This document shows positions 1-6,858 of a DNA stretch of 8,825 nucleotides, piece by piece. The stretch lies in assembly GCA_030595485.1 (NCBI GenBank), contig JAUVDE010000119.1, positions 1 through 8,825 of the forward strand, given 5' to 3'. How positions within the stretch are numbered: the stretch's first letter is position 1; every line of letters begins with the position of its first letter. The notes under the pieces are model-generated. The model had not been told where the DNA came from. It was given only the letters and a program-made list of their open reading frames with translations, and searched no databases. Made by a program: the position numbers and the translations under genes. The DNA is from Draconibacterium sp. Lineage in GTDB: Bacteria; Bacteroidota; Bacteroidia; Bacteroidales; Prolixibacteraceae.

Positions 1-3000
1 AATACTTTTCGTACTATAAATTGTTTAGAACAAGACAACATTGGAAATCTCTGGCTGGGGACTCCTCGTGGCTTATATAAATGGTCTTCCGAACTGAGAG
101 CAAAAGGTAAGCCTCCTGTACTAATTAATTTCATTAATGATACAACGCAACCACAAATTAGAGCTCTAAATTTTGATGTAAAAGGGAATTTATGGATTGG
201 TACAAATAGAAAGGGACTTTTTGTCTTTCACCCCCAATCTCTTCAGCTAAAAAACTATTCGAACGATGGGAATCCGGGTTCAATTGCTTCGAATGCTGTA
301 AATGATATAATTGAGACTGCTGATGGAAATATGTGGATAGCTACAAATAATGGACTTTCTAAGTACGACTCGGGAAAAGATATTTTTTTAGTTTCACAAT
401 ATGTTGAGAATGATCCGGAATCGTTAAACAACAACTACATTTACTGTCTAATGAGTGACCAGTCGGGCATTTTATGGATTGGTACCTATTCGGGGGGAAT
501 AAACAAGCTCGATCCTCATCAATACCGTTTTCCAAAGTACAGCAGCTTTTCCCAAAACAACTCGGTTGAAATTGCAACAAAAGACATCCGGTCAGTTCAT
601 ACTGATAAAAACGGAATTCTTTGGTTAGGCACCGCAAATGGACTTCTCGAGATTCATGGAGAAGATTTTGCCACAAACCTCTCTTCCATTGATGTGGTAA
701 AAACATATTTTACGGGACAATTCCTAGGAGCAATTACATCAACCGCAAATGGCGTAATAGTGAATTGTGAAGAAAAGATAGTTCTGATTAATAAAAACGG
801 TATTGTATCTGATTTTTCGAAACTAATAGAACAAAATACAGGCATTTATATTACATCATTCAATGGATCGGTAACTGATGACTATAACAATTTATGGCTG
901 GCCACCAGAAGTGGACTTTTAAAACACAATACAAATAAGAACAGTTTTGAACTATTTAACCCCAAAGGCCCCGACAGTGAATCTTTGCAACTAAGCCCAA
1001 GTTCTATTTTCTCTGACCATGCCGGTAAACTTTGGATTGGAACCTATAATTCTTTGCTCTATACTTTTGATATCCATACAAAAACATTTGAACTAATATT
1101 TTCGGGAGACACAGGAAACAGACAAACCAGTTTAAATAAAATATTTTCGATTTGCGAAACTAAACCCAATAACATTTGGTTTGGAACCGACCGTGGACTT
1201 TACTTTTTAAATGCTAAAAACAGAGAAACGCAAAGATACTTGGACTCAGAAGGACTGGCTAACAATACTGTTTATGCCGTTATTGCAGATGATAACGAAA
1301 AAGTGTGGTGCAGCACAAATATGGGAATCTCGTGTTACGACACCAAATCGAAAGAGTTCCATAACTACACTTTCGATGATGGTCTACAAAATAATGAATT
1401 TAACGAAATTTCATATTTTAAAGATAAAAACGGATTAATATACATGGGAGGAATTGAAGGATTGAATGTTTTCGATCCGGATGAAATTAAACCAAATCCA
1501 TTTGTACCACCTGTTATTATTACAGGAATGGAAATTCAGTATAAAAAGGTAACGCCTGTTTCTCATCCTAAAATTACTGCTAATCAAATAAGTGAAACAA
1601 AACAACTTACACTCAACCATAAACAAAATGCAATTAGTTTTAAATTTACTGCCTTAAGCTACAGCCTCTCAGAAAGGAACAAGTATAAATACACCCTTAC
1701 TATTATCGGGGAAAAAGACAATTGGATTGAAGCCGGATCCCGAAGAATTGCAAGCTACACAAACATTCCACCAGGCAAATACATATTTAAAGTTAAGGGG
1801 TCGAATGCTGATGGGCTTTGGAATGAAAATCCAGCATCAATTGCTATAACAATTAAACCTCCGTACTGGCAAACTTTATGGTTTCGTTTACTATTTATAA
1901 CAACTCTTCTGGCAGTTACTTTTCTTATTTTCTATATGCGTGTCCGAAATATTCATGAACAAAAAAGGATTTTAAAGAAACTGGTAGTAGAAAAAACAAA
2001 AACCTTAATTGCACAAACAAAACGCATAGAAACACAAAACCTTGAACTGAAACAAACCACTAATAACATCAAAGAAAAAAACGAGCAGCTTAACGAGCAA
2101 CATATTCAAATTCAGCATCAAAACGACATACTGCTTGAGATGGCTGAAAAGGTAGATGAAGCCAATAAAACTAAATTACGTTTTTTCACCAGTATCTCGC
2201 ACGAGTTCAGAACACCTCTTACACTAATTGCCAGCCCATTAAAAAATCTCATAGAAAATATTGATTCAACAAATCCTAAAGAACTAAAAAGAAAACTAAG
2301 TAATATTTATACAAACTCTTCGAAACTATTGTTGATTGTTAATCAGTTGCTGGATTTTAGAAAAGCAGAAACCGATAATGTTGAAATGCGCATTTCTGAA
2401 ATTGATCTGGTTTCTTTTGTACATAAAACATCGTCATTATTTAATGATATGGCGCGGCAAAAAAAGTTTCATTTTGGTTTTAGTTCTACCTCGGAGCAAT
2501 TATCAGTTTTTGTCGATACCGATATGCTTGAAAAGATGATCTATAATATTTTATCAAATGCATTTAAATATACGCCCAATGGCGGGAATATAGATGTTCG
2601 GGTTTCTACTACTGAAGAAAAAGAAACTACTTATGCAATTTTGTCTATTGTAGACAATGGAATTGGTATTGAAGAAAACAAACTTCCTCTTATTTTTAAT
2701 CGATTCTATCAATCTAAACAAATAAGAAAATTGCCTAATGCCGGAAGTGGACTCGGGCTAGCCCTTGTTGCCAAATATGTTGAGCTACATAAAGGTGATA
2801 TTAAAGTAAACAGCAATCCGGGAACAGGCTCCGAATTTGTAATTAAATTACCATTGGGAAAGAACCATTTTGACAGTAGTGTCGTTTTTGATAGTCAAGA
2901 ATTTAGCCAGCGAGAACTTCTTAGTGCAACAATTGGCGATTACATAACCATTCCGAGCAATGAAATAGTTGAATCAGGGAAGAACGACAAAGCCACCTTG

Positions 3001-3738
3001 TTAGTAATTGAGGATGATTATAATTTACGGGCATACATGAAAGAAATGCTTTCGGCTGAATACCTTGTATTAGAAGCCGACACCGCAAAAAAAGGATTTC
3101 ACTTAGCCGAGACTAAACATCCCGATGCAATAATTTCAGATGTGAAACTTCCTGATTCAAATGGATTCGAATTGTGCGCAAAAATAAAATCTGATTTCCA
3201 AACCAGCCATCTTCCTGTAATACTGCTTACTTCGTTGGCTGATAAAGAAAGTCGATTAAGTGGAATTAAGTCGGGTGCCGATTATTTCATTACTAAACCA
3301 TTCGATTTAAAACACCTTTTGCTTAGCGTTGAAAACTTAATTGAAGGAAGACTCCGACTACAACGGAAATATAGCTTAACTGACCCTGACAACATAAACC
3401 AGGTTGTTAGCAATTCCAAAGATCAGCTGTTTCTAAAAGAAGCGATAAAAGTGATTGAAAAAAACATTATTGATTCGTCGTTTAATGTTGAGTTATTTTG
3501 TGATCAAATGCAACTTAGCCAACCTCAATGTTACAGAAAAATTAAAGCCATTACGGGGTTTAATATCTCGGAGTTTATTCGTAATACCCGCTTAAAAAAG
3601 GCAGCTAAATTACTGAAAGCCGGTGAATATAAAATTAATGAAGTGGCGTACGGAACTGGTTTTAACGATCCGAATTATTTTACCAAATGTTTCACCAAAT
3701 TATTTGGTGTTACACCAAGCAATTACACAAAATCGTAA
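1..3738 (+). CDS. Hybrid two-component system sensor kinase/response regulator (HTCS), 5' end missing
   Basis: The frame is open from base 1 to the TAA at 3736-3738, giving 1245 visible residues; the start lies left of the window. Residues below count from the left edge. Residues 11-500 are beta-propeller (Reg_prop) repeats with G-x-L-W-I-G-T motifs; about 533-620 is a Y_Y_Y domain; about 628-646 is one membrane helix; about 648-730 is a coiled coil. The kinase has an H-box (SISHEFRTPLTL, His734), N-box (NILSNAFKYTP, from about 849), DNGIGI and GSGLGLA. The receiver (about 1000-1115) has acidic pocket 1004-1006, phospho-acceptor Asp1047 and Lys1099 in KPF. An AraC-type HTH fills about 1144-1245. 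All catalytic residues look intact. In this family a periplasmic sensor detects a ligand, often a glycan fragment, and phosphorelay activates transcription by the same polypeptide. The ligand and target genes cannot be told here; no SusC/SusD pair is visible, and the downstream gene is convergent. Confidence 0.96.
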   Translation, partial: NTFRTINCLEQDNIGNLWLGTPRGLYKWSSELRAKGKPPVLINFINDTTQPQIRALNFDVKGNLWIGTNRKGLFVFHPQSLQLKNYSNDGNPGSIASNAVNDIIETADGNMWIATNNGLSKYDSGKDIFLVSQYVENDPESLNNNYIYCLMSDQSGILWIGTYSGGINKLDPHQYRFPKYSSFSQNNSVEIATKDIRSVHTDKNGILWLGTANGLLEIHGEDFATNLSSIDVVKTYFTGQFLGAITSTANGVIVNCEEKIVLINKNGIVSDFSKLIEQNTGIYITSFNGSVTDDYNNLWLATRSGLLKHNTNKNSFELFNPKGPDSESLQLSPSSIFSDHAGKLWIGTYNSLLYTFDIHTKTFELIFSGDTGNRQTSLNKIFSICETKPNNIWFGTDRGLYFLNAKNRETQRYLDSEGLANNTVYAVIADDNEKVWCSTNMGISCYDTKSKEFHNYTFDDGLQNNEFNEISYFKDKNGLIYMGGIEGLNVFDPDEIKPNPFVPPVIITGMEIQYKKVTPVSHPKITANQISETKQLTLNHKQNAISFKFTALSYSLSERNKYKYTLTIIGEKDNWIEAGSRRIASYTNIPPGKYIFKVKGSNADGLWNENPASIAITIKPPYWQTLWFRLLFITTLLAVTFLIFYMRVRNIHEQKRILKKLVVEKTKTLIAQTKRIETQNLELKQTTNNIKEKNEQLNEQHIQIQHQNDILLEMAEKVDEANKTKLRFFTSISHEFRTPLTLIASPLKNLIENIDSTNPKELKRKLSNIYTNSSKLLLIVNQLLDFRKAETDNVEMRISEIDLVSFVHKTSSLFNDMARQKKFHFGFSSTSEQLSVFVDTDMLEKMIYNILSNAFKYTPNGGNIDVRVSTTEEKETTYAILSIVDNGIGIEENKLPLIFNRFYQSKQIRKLPNAGSGLGLALVAKYVELHKGDIKVNSNPGTGSEFVIKLPLGKNHFDSSVVFDSQEFSQRELLSATIGDYITIPSNEIVESGKNDKATLLVIEDDYNLRAYMKEMLSAEYLVLEADTAKKGFHLAETKHPDAIISDVKLPDSNGFELCAKIKSDFQTSHLPVILLTSLADKESRLSGIKSGADYFITKPFDLKHLLLSVENLIEGRLRLQRKYSLTDPDNINQVVSNSKDQLFLKEAIKVIEKNIIDSSFNVELFCDQMQLSQPQCYRKIKAITGFNISEFIRNTRLKKAAKLLKAGEYKINEVAYGTGFNDPNYFTKCFTKLFGVTPSNYTKS
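34..1485 (+). repeat. Array of eleven visible Reg_prop beta-propeller blades in the HTCS sensor
   Basis: The aromatic position of the G-x-L-W-I-G-T motif falls at residues 18, 65, 112, 159, 208, 299, 345, 393, 436 and 481, counted from the window edge. The last is Tyr instead of Trp. A degenerate blade with Val at 254 (GVIVNCEEK) fills the double-length gap, so spacing is a regular 43-49 residues. The sensor of this family usually has fourteen blades forming two seven-bladed propellers. Eleven are seen, so about three blades plus a signal peptide, roughly 165 residues, should lie to the left, for a full protein near 1400 residues. That last figure is inference. Confidence 0.88.
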
Positions 3739-3765
3739 AGGGTGGTTTTAGTTAAAAACTAGCAT

Positions 3766-5307
3766 CTACTTCACTGCTGAGGCGGCTGCCCAATCGGGAA
3801 ATACAGTAACATCGATATCAAATACAAGAATTCCCCAGAAGTACATTACCAGCGTAGCAATAATAATTCCGGTAATGTTTAATAGAATACCTGTGCGAAC
3901 CATGTCTTTTACGCGAATTCGGTTGGTGCCAAAAATAATGGCATTGGGTGGCGTAGCAACCGGTAACATAAAAGCTAAGGAAGCAGCCAGTGTTGCTGGA
4001 ATCATAAGCAAAAGTGGATTTATTTCGATGCTAACTGAAAGACCTGCGAGAATAGGTAAAATCATTTCGGTAGTGGCAACGTTAGAAGTTAGCTCAGTAA
4101 GAAATGACATCATTCCAACGTTGGCAAGTGTAAGCACCAATGGCTCAACATTAGCCAATCCGGCCAGCTGCTCGCCAAACCAAACCGAAAGACCAGAATC
4201 GACAAATCCCTGCGCCAAAGCAAAACCGCCACCAAACAGTAAAACAATATTCCAGGGAACTTTTTTTGCGGTTTCCCAATTCATTAAACGCTCCCCTTTT
4301 TCGGTTTTCGAAGGAATAATAAATAGAATTATTGCAATAAAAATAGCAACCGTTCCATCGTTTATGTAGGATGGATATTTAAACAAGCCCGACCATCCTG
4401 GAACAACAAAAGATTGAATATTAAATCCCGACCGAAAAATCCATAAAAAGGCTAGCAAAGTAAAAAGCACCATTACAATTTTCTCTTCTGGTTTGGCTTT
4501 CCCTAAAGCATCGTATTCCTTTTTAAAGTCATTTAACTGAATATTTTGCCAACTGTTTTTGGGTTTATACATTAAATACAACAGTAACCAAGCGGCAATA
4601 AATAACAAGATTGTAACAGGAATAGCGAATATAAACCAATCGGCAAAGGAAATCTCAGGCATTTCGGGGAAGATAATACTTACAATTCGTGCAAACGAAA
4701 GGTTGGGCGGTGTGCCTACTAAAGTTGCAATTCCTCCAATTGAGGCCGAGTAAGCAATTCCTAAAAGTAAACCAACTGAGTACCTACCCATATTCAACTC
4801 ACCAAGGCTTTCTTCCAATTTCATAATAATAGAAAGAGCAATGGGCACCATCATCATTGCCGTAGCGGTATTCGACATCCACATAGATAGAAACGATGTG
4901 GCCAGCATAAATCCCAATAAAATTCGCCCGGGACTGATACCAAAAAAAATTAATATTCGAAGTGCAATTCGTCGATGCAGGTTCCACCGTTCCATGGCAA
5001 AAGCCATTAAAAATCCACCGACAAAAAGGAAAATAAGGTGGTTAAAATACATGCCTGAAATGGTTTTCCCATCAACAACTCCCAATAACGGGAACAATGC
5101 AACCGGCAACAAGGCGGTAACCGCTAAAGGAATTGCTTCGGTAATCCACCAAATGGCCATTAATACCGCAACTGCCAAACAGTATGTTACACTTTTGTTT
5201 GTAGGATCTAAATCGGCAAAAAGAATAATGGCGAGACTAATTAAAGGTGCAAGTATTAATGCAAATTGTTGGGTTTTTGATGATTTAGACTTGAGCAATT
5301 TTGGCAT
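3766..5307 (-). CDS. SLC13/DASS-family sodium:dicarboxylate (citrate/sulfate) symporter
   Basis: This 513-residue inner-membrane protein should import a di- or tricarboxylate (or sulfate) with sodium. It is strongly hydrophobic with many predicted helices. Both family signatures are present in an inverted-repeat layout: SNT at 145-147 followed by VGTPPN (197-202), and the TSNVATT segment (407-413; SNV at 408-410) followed by PVATPPNAIIFG (449-460). These two Ser-Asn motifs with their Thr-Pro-Pro loops form the sodium and substrate sites in characterised members such as VcINDY. The C-terminal half, with AFMLPVATPPNAI and a final FPDWA, resembles the NaDC/NaCT/SdcS branch more than the sulfate branch, so succinate, fumarate, malate or citrate are the likeliest substrates. 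Length is normal. The ATG at 5305-5307 gives a short basic N-terminus (MPKLLKSKSSK) ahead of the first helix; no clear ribosome binding site is seen. It converges on the HTCS gene with 27 bp between stops. Confidence 0.93.
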   Translation of the reverse strand: MPKLLKSKSSKTQQFALILAPLISLAIILFADLDPTNKSVTYCLAVAVLMAIWWITEAIPLAVTALLPVALFPLLGVVDGKTISGMYFNHLIFLFVGGFLMAFAMERWNLHRRIALRILIFFGISPGRILLGFMLATSFLSMWMSNTATAMMMVPIALSIIMKLEESLGELNMGRYSVGLLLGIAYSASIGGIATLVGTPPNLSFARIVSIIFPEMPEISFADWFIFAIPVTILLFIAAWLLLYLMYKPKNSWQNIQLNDFKKEYDALGKAKPEEKIVMVLFTLLAFLWIFRSGFNIQSFVVPGWSGLFKYPSYINDGTVAIFIAIILFIIPSKTEKGERLMNWETAKKVPWNIVLLFGGGFALAQGFVDSGLSVWFGEQLAGLANVEPLVLTLANVGMMSFLTELTSNVATTEMILPILAGLSVSIEINPLLLMIPATLAASLAFMLPVATPPNAIIFGTNRIRVKDMVRTGILLNITGIIIATLVMYFWGILVFDIDVTVFPDWAAASAVK

Positions 5308-5500
5308 AAGCTGGCTATAAAACGCTCTTCTAAAATACTAAAAGAATGCCACTATTACCAATAAAAAAGAATGACTACTCAACATGAAAATAATAGAGTG
5401 ATTATAATTTCAAGAACATTCCTTTTAAACAAGACCGCTAAACAAGGATTGGAATTGATATGATTTTGCATTAACTTGAATGATTATATAATTAATAGCC
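5308..5500. other. Divergent AT-rich spacer between symporter and nuclease genes
   Basis: This 193-bp stretch separates two genes transcribed away from each other, so it should hold promoters for both. I looked for the Bacteroidota pattern (TTTG near -33, TAnnTTTG near -7). The best match on the plus strand is TGATTTTG at 5461-5468, one base off, but it has no TTTG partner at the right distance. Nothing convincing was found on the minus strand. No tRNA, riboswitch or strong inverted repeat is apparent. Confidence 0.4.
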
Positions 5501-5851
5501 ATGTACAAATACAAAGCAAAAGTTGCACGAATAGTTGATGGAGACACCATGGACATTGTTGTGGACCTTGGTTTCAAAATCACCACTCACCAACGAATCA
5601 GACTCGAAGGAATTAACACACCCGAGACATACAATGTAAAAAAGGGTTCGGAGGAGTACAAAAAAGGGATGGCAGCAAAAGAGTTTGTAATAAATAGAAT
5701 AGAAAGCAACAATTTTGAAGCGCTTGTTGAAACAGAAAAAGATACCGGTAAATTTGGACGATACATCGCTACGGTTTGGCTTGATGATAGCACAACTTCG
5801 CTTAACGATGAATTAGTTGAAAAAGGTTTTGCTGTAAAAGTTAAATATTAA
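5501..5851 (+). CDS. Short staphylococcal-nuclease-fold (thermonuclease family, SNase) protein
   Basis: This 116-residue protein has the OB-fold SNase core and should be a calcium-dependent phosphodiesterase on DNA or RNA if active. Compared with Staphylococcus aureus nuclease: VDGDT at 12-16 (Asp15 matches Asp21), RLEGINTPET at 34-43 (Arg34 matches Arg35, Glu42 matches Glu43), and KFGRY at 84-88 (Arg87 matches Arg87). The residue equal to calcium ligand Asp40 is Asn39. The ending NDELVEKGFA matches the end of the core; the C-terminal helix of the secreted staphylococcal enzyme is absent. Short forms like this occur in many bacterial and phage genomes. There is no signal peptide, so it is probably cytoplasmic, unlike classical secreted thermonuclease. 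The ATG at 5501 is chosen because the first beta strand (YKYKAKVARIVDGDT) starts at once. It stands alone on this strand, converging with the PorP/SprF-like gene across 32 bp. Confidence 0.9.
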   Translation: MYKYKAKVARIVDGDTMDIVVDLGFKITTHQRIRLEGINTPETYNVKKGSEEYKKGMAAKEFVINRIESNNFEALVETEKDTGKFGRYIATVWLDDSTTSLNDELVEKGFAVKVKY

Positions 5852-5883
5852 TACCCTTCAATAGCATCGTTACTAAAATCAGA

Positions 5884-6834
5884 CTAGAAATAACGAGGTG
5901 ATACTACTTCTTCTTTTTTGAATCTTAATTCGTACGAAACCATAATTTCATGTGTTTGTTTACTATGGTTTTTTAGGTTGGTTGTCGGAAAATCAATGGC
6001 ATAACCAATTCTTAATTTCTCGGCAAATAAGAATTGCGCTATAAATCCATACGAATCGCCGGAACGCCACATTGCTCCTAACCACACTTTTTCTTTAATC
6101 AAAAAATTTCCTGTTAAGTCTAATTGCAAAGGAGTACCGGTTTCGGAAGTAAATGATGCTTTTGTAAGCGCAGTTGGTTTAAACTTAATGTTTTCGCCTA
6201 AATCGAACACCATACCGGCCATGAGGAAATAATGTCTTAATTGTCCTTCAATTTTAAAATTCTCTTCATCATCTTGAAAATCGCTGTTAATTATTCTTGG
6301 AACAGATAAACCAACGTAAGCCTTTTTGCCATACAAAAATGCACCAACACCAAAGTTGGGTTTAAGTGAATTTATATTTCCCATAAAATCAGGGTCTTCA
6401 GGATCGATAATAGTATGGTCTTGTAGATTGTGTGAGTAATTGGTAAAACCACCCTTAAGCCCCAAACGAAGATTGGTTTTCTCGCTTACCGGAACTAAAT
6501 ACGAATAATCAGCAAAAAAATATAAACGCTTAGCAAAACCAATTTTATCGCTAATAATATTTGCACCCAAAGCAACTCGCTCATTTTTCAAAGGAGCTTG
6601 CATCGAAAATGTATACGTTTCGGGTGCTCCTTCGAAACCAGTCCACTGATGACGACCAAGAACCATAAACCCTACCGATTCCCACGTACCTGCATAAGCG
6701 GGATTAATGGTTTGTGTATTAAACATGTATTGCGTATACATCGGGTCTTGTTGTGCCTTAACCGAAACCTTAATCAAGGTAAGCAGCATGGCTACAAGTA
6801 CTACAACTAGTGTTATTTTTCTATTGAATTTCAT
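5884..6834 (-). CDS. PorP/SprF family type IX secretion-associated membrane protein
   Basis: This 316-residue protein has a signal peptide (basic MKFNRK, hydrophobic 8-24, likely cleavage after VKA at 25-27) followed by the family hallmark QQDPMYTQYMFNTQTINPAYAG (28-49, written here in part). The rest alternates polar and hydrophobic residues in strand-sized segments (for example RLGLKGGF, VGAFLYGKKAYVGLS, LRIGYAIDFP), as expected of an outer-membrane beta barrel. Members include PorP of the T9SS and SprF, which is needed for export or attachment of the gliding adhesin SprB. This gene lies 24 bp downstream of a type B adhesin gene on the same strand, an arrangement typical of dedicated SprF-like partners, so I infer it serves that adhesin rather than being the core PorP. 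The core porK-L-M-N genes are not next to it. The ATG at 6832-6834 is preceded by an A-rich stretch and no classical Shine-Dalgarno; a later Met16 would break the signal peptide. Confidence 0.93.
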   Translation of the reverse strand: MKFNRKITLVVVLVAMLLTLIKVSVKAQQDPMYTQYMFNTQTINPAYAGTWESVGFMVLGRHQWTGFEGAPETYTFSMQAPLKNERVALGANIISDKIGFAKRLYFFADYSYLVPVSEKTNLRLGLKGGFTNYSHNLQDHTIIDPEDPDFMGNINSLKPNFGVGAFLYGKKAYVGLSVPRIINSDFQDDEENFKIEGQLRHYFLMAGMVFDLGENIKFKPTALTKASFTSETGTPLQLDLTGNFLIKEKVWLGAMWRSGDSYGFIAQFLFAEKLRIGYAIDFPTTNLKNHSKQTHEIMVSYELRFKKEEVVSPRYF

Positions 6835-6858
6835 TTTTTTACAGTTTACGGGTTAATC

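Noticed and set aside
331..333. ATG at 331 as the start of the HTCS gene
   Set aside because: It is the Met inside a propeller motif (GNMWIATNN), and the same frame continues upstream to base 1 with two more propeller motifs, so the true start is outside the window.
359..706. Minus-strand open frame of 115 residues with many Cys
   Set aside because: It is antisense to the HTCS propeller and has no motif or context supporting a gene.
3749..3761. Hairpin (TAGTT-AAA-AACTA) between the convergent HTCS and symporter genes as a terminator
   Set aside because: The stem is only five AT-rich pairs with no GC clamp and no clean U-tract, too weak to call.
3875..4369. Plus-strand open frame of 164 residues
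   Set aside because: It lies wholly inside the well-supported symporter gene on the other strand, and its translation has no recognisable domain.
4841..5320. Plus-strand open frame of 159 residues
   Set aside because: It is antisense to the symporter N-terminal half; the basic, Ile/Asn-rich translation is what an antisense read of a membrane protein gives.
5483..5492. Perfect palindrome ATTATATAAT just upstream of the nuclease start, possible operator
   Set aside because: Ten bases of only A and T in AT-rich spacer DNA are expected by chance; no second copy was seen.
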